NCBI GenBank assembly: GCA_029580855.1
Contig: JAKPQH010000152.1
Span: forward strand, 1-64,000
Direction: 5' to 3'
DNA length: 64,000 nucleotides
Source: a bacterium
Lineage (GTDB): Bacteria; Methylomirabilota; Methylomirabilia; Methylomirabilales; 2-02-FULL-66-22
Made by a program: the position numbers and the translations under genes. A model generated the notes under the pieces. The model made no database searches, was not told where the DNA came from, and worked only from the letters and a program-made list of their open reading frames with translations. This document shows, piece by piece, positions 1 to 7,486 of this stretch; position 1 is the first letter of the stretch; every line of letters starts with the position of its first letter.

Positions 1-179
1 CGATCCCGCATCCCCGACGCCTCGGTTGCCACACTGACTTGACTCACGATCCGGAGAGCCCTCGCACGCAACCGCTCCCGTGGAGCGTCAGCAAAGGTCC
101 AGCTCCCCAACTTGCCCCCGAGGCAAAAACCTGGGAACCGCATCGGACAAATCAATACGTTACACCCAATCGGGTGTCC

Positions 180-204
180 GGTACCTTTTCGGGTACCATT
201 TTCG
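180..204. repeat. Tandem GGTACC-(A)TTTTCG direct repeat
   Basis: Two adjacent copies of GGTACC followed by TTTTCG or ATTTTCG lie at 180-191 and 192-204. The second ends about 52 bases before the -35 box of the promoter at 257-285. GGTACC is itself palindromic, so the pair also forms a dyad. The spacing would suit an activator or repressor site, but no known operator consensus is matched. Role is inference. Confidence 0.4.
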
Positions 205-256
205 CGGAGGCCGGTTCATCTCGCGTGCCGCGTCGGCGCGTGAACCGGGATGCGTA

Positions 257-285
257 TTGGCAATGGCGACGGTTCTGTCTATACT
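257..285 (+). promoter_or_regulatory. Sigma-70 type promoter
   Basis: TTGGCA at 257-262 and TATACT at 280-285 are separated by exactly 17 bases. Each hexamer matches five of six consensus bases. Transcription would start near 292 and read into the small ORF at 329 and the M24 peptidase homologue at 603. Confidence 0.6.
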
Positions 286-328
286 CTCGGTTATCGCCGG
301 TTCTCGGGATACACCGAGAACGAGGGCG

Positions 329-583
329 ATGAGCGGAGCCGATACGATCCTCAACTCGGGAGAGCAGGCGGCCCTGTGGCAGCGGTTCGACGCGGCGGAC
401 GGGCGCGTCCGGCGAGATGTGGAGGTGCGGCTGGAGTGCGTCGCGCAGGACATCGGGACACACACGCCGGCCGCGTGGCGCCAGGACGGGCAAATCAGTC
501 GAGTCGCTGGGCAGAGCCGCCGGGTGCCGGGGCGAGGACCGAACCACAAAGCGCACACCGGTTGCCGGCGCGCAAACAACTAG
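329..583 (+). CDS. Hypothetical small protein (84 aa)
   Basis: An 84-codon open frame starts with ATG 329, about 37 bases after the predicted start of the 257-285 promoter. A GAGGG precedes the ATG at very short spacing. The first half is acidic and could be helical (residues 10-40); the last third is rich in Arg, Gly and His and looks like low-complexity read-through. No family is recognised. Position behind a good promoter is the main support, and the segment could equally be 5' leader of the peptidase transcript. Confidence 0.3.
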   Translation: MSGADTILNSGEQAALWQRFDAADGRVRRDVEVRLECVAQDIGTHTPAAWRQDGQISRVAGQSRRVPGRGPNHKAHTGCRRANN

Positions 584-602
584 ATCTTCAGGGGGCGTGG
601 GG

Positions 603-1715
603 ATGATGAATCGAGAGCGGTTGCAGCGAGCGCAGGAGCGGATGCGCGAGCGTAACATCGACGCGTATCTTGTCTTGACGCACGACGACTACCTCTACTT
701 CTTTGGCCAAGTGCGCGTTCAGCCGAGGGCGATCGTCCCGGCGGCGGGCCCCCCGATTCTCGTCGTCTTCCGGGGCGAAGAGGCGGAGGTGCGGGAGGAC
801 TTGGGCGCCGACGATGTCCGCATCTTCGGCAGCGTGGCGCACATGATGAAGGACGTCGTGGGGGTCATGCGGGAGCTGGCGCAGGGGAAGAGCGCACTCA
901 CGGTCGGGGTGCAGATGGGGTTCTTCACGCCGGCCTTCTTGCTGGATCTGTTCCAGCGGAACAACCCCCAGGTCAAGGTCGTGGACATCGGTCCGGTCAT
1001 GGACGAACTCCGAATCGTCAAGGAGCCGGAGGAGGTCGAGCGGATCCGCCGTGCCGGGGAGCTGGCGGCCATCGGGATGCGCGCGGCCCTCAAGGCGCTG
1101 GCGCCGGGCGTGACGGAGCGGGAGGTGGCGGCCGAGGCGGAGTATGCCATGCGGAAGGCCGGAGGGGACGGGACGGCCACGCCGGTCTACGTCAATTCAG
1201 GTTTGCGATCCGGCTGGCTCCACGGGGCCGCCACGGGGAAGGCCATCGGCGCGGGCGAGCCCGTGGTGATCGATCTGGTGCCGGTTGCCCAGGGGTACTG
1301 CGCGAACCTCTGCCGCACGGTGGTGGTCGGAGCCGCCACGGATCAGCACGAGCGGATGATGGGCACGTACGAGGCCGCGCGACAGGCGGTGCTGCAGGCG
1401 ATGCGGCCCGGGGCCACGATGCGAGAGCTGGACATGGCCGCCAAGGCGGTCTTCGACAAGGCCGGTTTGGGCGAGTTTTACGTGATGGGGATCAGCCACG
1501 GGATCGGGCTGGCCTTCGAGGAGATCCCCGCACCGACGATCAAGCCGGCCGAGGCGAAGGTGGCTGTGCGCGAGGGCATGGTGCTGACGGTCGGCCACTC
1601 GGTCCTCTCGATCCCCGGGGTCGGCGGTGTTCGTCTGGAAGACACCTACCACATCTCGCCGTCGGGCCCCGTGCCACTGACATCGTTCCCCGTGGGGTTG
1701 TCTCTTGCGATCTGA
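603..1715 (+). CDS. M24 (creatinase/aminopeptidase P fold) protein with substituted metal ligands
   Basis: A 370-residue two-domain protein of the Xaa-Pro dipeptidase/creatinase type: N-terminal creatinase-like domain (about 5-135) and C-terminal pita-bread domain (about 145-360). ATG 603 is chosen because similarity begins there; ATG 606 is an alternative. Of the five usual M24 metal ligands, D224 (VIDLVP), H299 (SHGIGL) and E346 (VRLED) are present. The second Asp is Asn235 (GYCANLCR instead of GY-S-D-T-R) and the first Glu is Gly331 (LTVGHS instead of LTVEPG). The active-site-type HG at 207-208 is kept. A normal dinuclear site is therefore unlikely. It may be a metal-independent hydrolase, as creatinase is, or a non-enzymatic homologue. 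Confidence 0.85.
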   Translation: MMNRERLQRAQERMRERNIDAYLVLTHDDYLYFFGQVRVQPRAIVPAAGPPILVVFRGEEAEVREDLGADDVRIFGSVAHMMKDVVGVMRELAQGKSALTVGVQMGFFTPAFLLDLFQRNNPQVKVVDIGPVMDELRIVKEPEEVERIRRAGELAAIGMRAALKALAPGVTEREVAAEAEYAMRKAGGDGTATPVYVNSGLRSGWLHGAATGKAIGAGEPVVIDLVPVAQGYCANLCRTVVVGAATDQHERMMGTYEAARQAVLQAMRPGATMRELDMAAKAVFDKAGLGEFYVMGISHGIGLAFEEIPAPTIKPAEAKVAVREGMVLTVGHSVLSIPGVGGVRLEDTYHISPSGPVPLTSFPVGLSLAI

Positions 1716-1776
1716 CCGCGTGACCGTCTTGGATGATCCAACTTCACGGGTGTGCAAGAAAGGAGCGTGGAGCCAG

Positions 1777-2694
1777 ATGAGTGTGCGTGCGCTGGGTGCG
1801 GTCGTGCTCTTGAGCTGTCTCGTGAGTCCCTTCCCGGTGCACGCCACCGAGGAATACGCCCTTCGGACGGGAAAGAACTGCGACGCCTGTCACAGCGATC
1901 CGGCCGGAGGCCGCGGACTGACCGAAGAGGGGGTCCGTTTTCAACAGACGCTCGGGGAGCCGCCCGCGCCGGCGCCACGGACCCCGATACACCGCGCGGT
2001 GCGGTTCGCGGCGGGCTTCGCGCACCTCTTCACCGCCATCCTCTGGTTCGGGACGATCCTGTACGTCCACCTCATCCTGAAACCCGCCTATGCCGCCCAG
2101 GGGATACCCAAGGGCGAGTTGCGGCTCGGCCTTGTGTCCATGGCGGTGATGGCCGTGACGGGGACGGTCCTGACGCTGTTTCGGATCCCCTCGCTGGACG
2201 TGCTCTTTCATTCCCGCTTTGGTGTGCTGCTCACGATCAAGATCGGCGTGTTTCTGGTCATGGTCGGGACGGCCATCGTGGTCGTGGTGTTCATCCGACC
2301 GCGGCTGCAGTCGAGGGCGAAGCAGAAGAGCATCCCCACGAAAGGCGATATGGCGCTGGAGGAGCTGGCGGCCTGCGACGGGCGTCAGGGGCGACCCGCG
2401 TACTTTGCCTACGAGGGAAAGATCTACGATGTCACCGGCTTGGGTCTGTGGCGAGACGGTGTCCACTACGGCCGGCATCGGGCCGGCGAGGACCTGTCGA
2501 ATGTCCTGTGGGAAGCGCCCCACGACGAGGAAGTGGTCTTGGAGTGCCCCGTGGTGGGAAACCTGCTCGCCGCGCCGCGGGAGCAGGTGAAAGTCCGTCT
2601 ACCGCACGAAAAGGTTTTCTACACCATGGCATACATGAACCTGGGGCTGGTCGTCGTCGTCACGCTCATCGTCGCCCTCTGGCACTGGGGGTAG
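1777..2694 (+). CDS. Monoheme c / CopD-like membrane / cytochrome b5-like fusion protein
   Basis: 305 residues from ATG 1777, preceded by AGGAG at 1761-1765; the frame is open to 1705 but that part overlaps the peptidase gene. An export signal (1-23) is followed by one c-type heme motif, CDACH (35-39). Four membrane segments follow (about 72-101, 115-135, 147-172 and, at the C-terminus, 285-303). The first three, with H83 and H98, resemble the CopD/DUF2269-type quinol or copper membrane domain. Residues about 195-270 (YFAYEGKIYDVT, then GLWRDGVHYGRHRAG) match a cytochrome b5-like heme/steroid-binding domain. This order in one chain suggests a small membrane electron carrier from quinone or b-heme to periplasmic c-heme. 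The partner is unknown. Confidence 0.75.
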   Translation: MSVRALGAVVLLSCLVSPFPVHATEEYALRTGKNCDACHSDPAGGRGLTEEGVRFQQTLGEPPAPAPRTPIHRAVRFAAGFAHLFTAILWFGTILYVHLILKPAYAAQGIPKGELRLGLVSMAVMAVTGTVLTLFRIPSLDVLFHSRFGVLLTIKIGVFLVMVGTAIVVVVFIRPRLQSRAKQKSIPTKGDMALEELAACDGRQGRPAYFAYEGKIYDVTGLGLWRDGVHYGRHRAGEDLSNVLWEAPHDEEVVLECPVVGNLLAAPREQVKVRLPHEKVFYTMAYMNLGLVVVVTLIVALWHWG

Positions 2695-2793
2695 AGAGAC
2701 GATGGGTAGATCGAATCGGCGCGTCTCCGGGATCGGACATGAGGCCCGTTCCGCCGGTTTCCTTCTCCAGAAACGATGGCAGGGAGGTGGCGT

Positions 2794-3084
2794 ATGTTCG
2801 TCGTGGTGATCGCATTCCCCCCGATCAAGGCCGGCAAGGATGCCGAGTTTCGACAGTGGTTTGACGCGTCGAACCAAGTGTTTTCGAAATACAAGGGATT
2901 CATAAGCCGAAAGCTTCTGAAGCCCGTCGAGGGCGGCAATTACGCGGCCGTCGTCGAATTTTCCGATCAGGCCACGTTCCAGGCGCTGCATAGTAGTGCC
3001 GATCACGAACAGGCCGGCGCACGGGTCAAGCCGCTGTTCGACGGCAAACCCAAACCGACGTTCTACGAAGTGATCTCGGAGTAG
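2794..3084 (+). CDS. Antibiotic biosynthesis monooxygenase (ABM) fold protein
   Basis: A 96-residue ferredoxin-like alpha/beta protein. It opens with the ABM pattern MFVVVIAFPPIKAGKD, followed by FRQWF and the later ISRKLL strand and VEFSD. ATG 2794 is preferred over 2776 because GGGAGG lies six bases upstream. ABM proteins are dimeric; members include heme-degrading enzymes, quinol monooxygenases and many of unknown role. No heme-ligand or catalytic residue can be assigned by eye. The stop codon touches the start of a hemerythrin remnant, which suggests a deletion junction just downstream. Confidence 0.75.
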   Translation: MFVVVIAFPPIKAGKDAEFRQWFDASNQVFSKYKGFISRKLLKPVEGGNYAAVVEFSDQATFQALHSSADHEQAGARVKPLFDGKPKPTFYEVISE

Positions 3085-3290
3085 AGCAAGCCGAAGACGA
3101 GGGACGAGCGTATCTTGCACTCCTCCGGGCGAACATCGAGCGGGAGGATCACGAGGTCTTCCCCGTTGTGGAGGACTTCCCGGAGCCGGAGGAGCAGGCC
3201 GCTCTCATGACGGCATTCTCCCGGTTCGGGGCGGCGGGCGGAACGGGTGTCTCCGCCAAGTACACGGCCCTGAGCGACCGTCTGGCGTGA
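3081..3290 (+). pseudogene. Hemerythrin-like C-terminal remnant
   Basis: In the frame beginning at 3081 the DNA encodes about 69 residues without any start codon. They read like the last helices of a hemerythrin HHE domain: AYLALLRANIEREDHEVFP, then EPEEQAAL and KYTALSDRLA before TGA at 3288-3290. His and Asp/Glu in REDHEVFP correspond to the family's I-x-KEDxxLFP segment. The first half of the domain is missing; the ABM gene ends exactly where the similarity starts, in a different frame. This looks like a deletion that joined the ABM gene to the tail of a hemerythrin gene. An intact hemerythrin is at 39142-39666. Confidence 0.55.
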
Positions 3291-3360
3291 GCCGACAATC
3301 CTCGGGCCGGATGATCCGGACGGGACGCGCCGTTTCGGGCCGCCGCCCACAGCACGGCCG

Positions 3361-3600
3361 TTGTTCTGACCCGACCTCCACCACGTGCTCGCCGAGTGCC
3401 AGTGGCCGCAGGGCGAAGGGGTTGGCGACCCCGGCAAAGGACTCGACGGCCATTTCTGGTAGGGCATCTACCACAGCGGCGTCGTAGCCGAGGTGCGCCG
3501 CCAGGAAGCGGCCCGTATGGAAGTGGTACGTTCCGGCGGGATGCGTCGCGGCCCGTCTCCGCTCCTCGGTCTCTGTTGCGTCAGTCGAATTCCCTCCCAA
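3361..3600 (-). pseudogene. SAM-dependent methyltransferase N-terminal remnant
   Basis: Reading leftward from ATG 3600, residues 24-78 resemble the N-terminus of small class I methyltransferases: YHFHTGRFLAAHLGYD, then LPEMAVESFAGVANPF and LGEHVVEVGSE, which matches the approach to SAM motif I (V-D-x-G-S-G). After that point the frame gives low-complexity Arg/Pro sequence and the rest of the fold is absent. The gene is broken right at the SAM loop. Together with the hemerythrin tail at 3081-3290 this makes 3081-3600 a patch of two decayed genes. Function before decay is unknown. Confidence 0.4.
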
Positions 3601-3660
3601 GCGCCCGCCAGGAGGAGCGTTGCCGTTCCTGGACGGGCGCCAGGGAGGTCGCAGGGGTGA

Positions 3661-6600
3661 TCACTCGTCGCTCGCGAGGGTCACCGTGGCGGTGGCCGGG
3701 AATCCGACGGCGTAACTCGCACTCGGCGCCATGGTCAGCGTCACGGTCTCCGGCGCCTCCGGTACGGTATCTTGCAGCGGGATCACCGGCACCAGGGCGG
3801 CGAAGGCCCCCGCCGGGATCGTGACCGTGCCGGGGAGCGCGACGTAGTCGCTCCCGGGGGTCGCCGTCCCGTCCACGCGGTAGGAGACGGTCAAGGCCGC
3901 GGCCGCACTCCCGACCCGGGTGATCAGGAACCGGCCGCGGGCCAGCCGCGCCTCGCTGGCCGTCGGGTCGAGCGCGAGGACCGACACGACCTGGGTGATC
4001 TCATCGTCGCTCCGCAGCACCACGACCCCCACCCTCCGGTTCCCGACGGCATAGCCGGCGGTCGGGGTGAGGGTGACGGTGATCGTCTCGGGGAACTCCT
4101 GCAGATCGTCTTGCAGTGGAGTGACCAGGATGTCTACCGCGGCCTGCCCGGCGGGAATGGTGACGACGCCGGGCAGGGCGACATAGTCACTCCCGGGAGT
4201 CGCACTGCCCCCCACAGTGTAGAAGACTGTCAGACCATTCGCCGTGCTGCCCGTCCGGCTCACCCGGAACCGCCCCGGAGTGAGCCCCGCCTCGTTGGCG
4301 AAGGGGTCCGAGGACGCGATGGTGACGGTGTTGTCGCCTGGCGCGCCCAAAACAGTCACCTGCTGCGCGCAGGTCGCTTGATTGCCCGCATCATCCACGG
4401 CAGTCCACATCACGGTCGTCGTGCCGACAGGGAAGGTCGCCGGGGCGTTGTTCGTCACCGTCGGGGTGGCATCCACCGCGTCCGAGACCGTCGGGGTGCC
4501 GAGGTTCACCGCTTGCCCCTGGTCCACGGTGACATTGGGCGGGCATGTGAGCGCGGGACTCGTGGTATCACGCACGGTGATTAGGAAGCCGGCCGATGTC
4601 ACGTTGCCGGCGTTGTCCTGGGCGGTGCAGGTGGCGGTTGTGGATCCGAGCGGGAAGACCGCACCCGAGGCGGGCGCACAACTCAACGCCCCGACTCCGG
4701 ACGGTGAGTCCGTGGCCGTCGGATTGGCGTAGGTGACCATCGCGCCGGCCGCACTCGTGGCCTCCGCGGTCAGATTCCCTGGGACCCCGCTCAGGACCGG
4801 GGCCGTGGCATCGCGCTTCACCGTCACCCCCGGGTGGGTCGTCGTGCCGCCCGCGCTGGTGGCGGCACACGTGAACGTCTGGCCGGCCGTATCCGCCGTG
4901 ATGGTCGCGCTCGTGCATCCGGTGAGGTTCGTGATGTTCGTCTCGGGATCGTTCACGGTCCAGCTCACCGCCACGTCCCCGACGTACCACCCGTTCGCCC
5001 CGAGCGGTCCGCTCACGACCGGCGTGATCTCCGGCGGCGTCGCGTCCGCCGCGGTGCTGACCGGAATGAAGTCCTGCGTGTTCGACTGGACGCTCACGCG
5101 TCCCGCGGCGATATCCGCGGTGCCCGCGTACGACCCGGCGATGGGGATCCCCTCGCGGAAGAGGTCGTTGACGATGGTCCCCGTGGCGGTCGCCGTGAAG
5201 GCCCCCGTGGTGAGATCGAGCACTCCGGTGCTTTGACTACCAGGGCCGAAGGTGAGCGTGTTTGGACCAGTCGCGATCCCGGAGGGCAGCGTCACGGAGG
5301 GCGCCGTGAATGTGCCTCCGACGATTGTGATGACACAACGGTTCGGATCGGCGGGTATGGGCTGCAGGCTCACGGTGAGGCCACCTTCAAACTCGTTCAC
5401 TTGCAGTGTCCCGCCGCCCAGAGCGGCTGGGATTTCCGTCGTAATTGCATGCGGTCTCGACTGATCCATCGAAAGCGTCTGGGTCTCGTTGCATGTGGAG
5501 GTCGAGGCACTTGCGGCTGCAATCCGTGCGGCACCTGCGTGTGGAGTGAGAGATTGCACGAGTGCCGTCAAGAACACATACTCTAGATACTCCTCCTTTA
5601 CATTCTTGCCTGAAAAGGCGTACGGGTACACAACGCTTGCTGCTTGGGGGTCGTCGGATTCCACCACGATAGACCCTTCTCCGGAAACGACGTCTTCGAT
5701 GATTTCGCACCTGACGCGAATGGGTAACACAGAACCGGGCGCAACAACCGCCGGAAACGGAACCGGGTTGCCCACAAGATTGGCCAGGCCGTCCATCCAG
5801 TCGAATGCTTTGACAGAGCAAAACGAGTGGACATCGCCATTCCAGGGTAACTTAGCCGATACGACCAACGGGCCCGTGCCGATGTTTCCGACACGCAACC
5901 ACCGGTCCGTAAAACTGGCCTCAGGTACGAGCCTGTCGTAGTATATGATCCCCAGATCGATGAGGGTCCCAGGCGGCGGCGAGGACGCATACTTGCCTGC
6001 TGGCGGCGGAGGGGAGGTCACCTTGTTCAACCAAAGATTAGTTCCCATACCTGCCACGGCCACCGCGTCGAGGGCCCCGTCGCCATCCAGATCCCCCAGA
6101 GCTAAGGCCTGGATGGGAGGGCTCCCGGACGTGCCGAAGGTCAGGTCCGGGACAAAGACACCCTGCCCACCATTCAGGTAGGCCCGAAGCGTGCCATTGA
6201 TGGCCCCAAAGACGGCGTCGAGGTCCCCGTCGCGATCCAGATCCCCCAAAGCTACGGCGCGACTGTTGGTGGCCGTAAACTGCTGGCGCGTATCGGTACC
6301 GAGGGAGAGATTCCCCCCGGTGGGGGTTTGGTTCAGGAACACCGTGTCTACCGCGAGATAATTCGCGACAACTACATCGAGCTTCCCATCGCCATTCACG
6401 TCCCCCAGCGCGACGTCGACCGTGTTGGCCGCCCCGAGCGCGAGGCCGCTGTCGGCGAACGTGCCCGGCGTGCCTCCTTGCCGCCCGCCCTGGTTGATCC
6501 AGACCTTGTCGGGGGTGCTACCAGCGGTCGCGACATAGGCGTCTAGGTCGCCGTCGCCGTCCAGGTCTCCGAGGGCGATCTTGGCGCCGGCTCCGTCCGC

Positions 6601-7191
6601 CAAGTCCGGCCCGCTCTGGCTGAACACGCCCGACCCGTCGTTCGCCCAGACCTTGTCCGAGCGAAAGCTTCCAATCTCGATCGCGTCCTGGTCGCCATCC
6701 CCGTCCAGATCGCCGAGGGCCACGGCGGCCGAGTCTGTGTTGTTGCTAAAAACCCGGCTGGAGAACCGCAGGCGCCCGGCCGTGCCCCCTTGCGCCCCCC
6801 CTTGGTTGATCCACGTTTCGAGGTAGAACCCTCCTTCATACTTGACCACGAGCAAGTCGGGATCGCCATCCCCGTCCAGGTCGCCCAGGCCCACCGCGCG
6901 GACATTCGTTCTCAAGGGCGCTACGGCAAGATCTGTATCGGGGACGAAGGTCCCAGGGGTTCCGTTTTGCGCCCCGCCCTGGTTGATGAGAATGGGGCTG
7001 CCCGCATCGAGACTCCCGCACGCGAGCACGATGTCGAGGTCGCCGTCCCCGTCCAGATCCCCCAAGGCGACGCCGGTGAAGGAACCGATGGCCACCTGTC
7101 CGCCGTCCGCGAATTGCAGTGTAGTTTGAGCATATGCGCGCGGGACAGGCAGGAGTGCATCGGTGAGAATGCCTGACCCCACCGTCAACAC
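3661..7191 (-). CDS. Large secreted FG-GAP / HYR / Calx-beta repeat protein
   Basis: 1176 residues from GTG 7191; an in-frame stop about 27 bases upstream rules out a longer start. An export signal ends at AYA-Q (about residue 22). Residues about 25-395 hold seven FG-GAP/VCBS repeats with calcium-type loops such as LGDLDGDGDLD, as in a seven-bladed integrin-alpha-like propeller. A beta-sandwich of the choice-of-anchor type follows (about 400-545), then a domain with Cys pairs, two HYR-like domains (about 790-960; GSTTATCTAQDNAGN and GTTTVMWTAVDDAGN) and two Calx-beta-like domains with SATPGSDYVALPG or TATPGSDYVALPG (about 965-1176). No LPXTG, PEP-CTERM or Por signal ends the chain. Likely an extracellular calcium-dependent adhesion or matrix protein. 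It lies 295 bases downstream of the other giant gene. Confidence 0.85.
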   Translation of the reverse strand: MLTVGSGILTDALLPVPRAYAQTTLQFADGGQVAIGSFTGVALGDLDGDGDLDIVLACGSLDAGSPILINQGGAQNGTPGTFVPDTDLAVAPLRTNVRAVGLGDLDGDGDPDLLVVKYEGGFYLETWINQGGAQGGTAGRLRFSSRVFSNNTDSAAVALGDLDGDGDQDAIEIGSFRSDKVWANDGSGVFSQSGPDLADGAGAKIALGDLDGDGDLDAYVATAGSTPDKVWINQGGRQGGTPGTFADSGLALGAANTVDVALGDVNGDGKLDVVVANYLAVDTVFLNQTPTGGNLSLGTDTRQQFTATNSRAVALGDLDRDGDLDAVFGAINGTLRAYLNGGQGVFVPDLTFGTSGSPPIQALALGDLDGDGALDAVAVAGMGTNLWLNKVTSPPPPAGKYASSPPPGTLIDLGIIYYDRLVPEASFTDRWLRVGNIGTGPLVVSAKLPWNGDVHSFCSVKAFDWMDGLANLVGNPVPFPAVVAPGSVLPIRVRCEIIEDVVSGEGSIVVESDDPQAASVVYPYAFSGKNVKEEYLEYVFLTALVQSLTPHAGAARIAAASASTSTCNETQTLSMDQSRPHAITTEIPAALGGGTLQVNEFEGGLTVSLQPIPADPNRCVITIVGGTFTAPSVTLPSGIATGPNTLTFGPGSQSTGVLDLTTGAFTATATGTIVNDLFREGIPIAGSYAGTADIAAGRVSVQSNTQDFIPVSTAADATPPEITPVVSGPLGANGWYVGDVAVSWTVNDPETNITNLTGCTSATITADTAGQTFTCAATSAGGTTTHPGVTVKRDATAPVLSGVPGNLTAEATSAAGAMVTYANPTATDSPSGVGALSCAPASGAVFPLGSTTATCTAQDNAGNVTSAGFLITVRDTTSPALTCPPNVTVDQGQAVNLGTPTVSDAVDATPTVTNNAPATFPVGTTTVMWTAVDDAGNQATCAQQVTVLGAPGDNTVTIASSDPFANEAGLTPGRFRVSRTGSTANGLTVFYTVGGSATPGSDYVALPGVVTIPAGQAAVDILVTPLQDDLQEFPETITVTLTPTAGYAVGNRRVGVVVLRSDDEITQVVSVLALDPTASEARLARGRFLITRVGSAAAALTVSYRVDGTATPGSDYVALPGTVTIPAGAFAALVPVIPLQDTVPEAPETVTLTMAPSASYAVGFPATATVTLASDE

Positions 7192-7486
7192 GAAAGCCCA
7201 CCGCCACGATGCACGTCACTCCCATGCGACGCGTCTGCTGTTGGTTGTCTTGCTGCGCCATGACCCCCCTCCTCCCCTGTTCGGAGTCCCGGATTTGGAC
7301 TCACTCGTCCGTGCGATTCCTCATCTCGCCCCGTGGACAGAATCCCTCGAGCCTGAAGGCAGCGATGTTCCGGACGTCGGGATGGCCGGCGCCACCGACG
7401 TCATCGCTCACATGCTCGCCGAAGCGCGCTCGACGTTACCTGCACTCCCGAACCATCTCCTCCCGGGCGGCCGGCTTGACGCTCCT

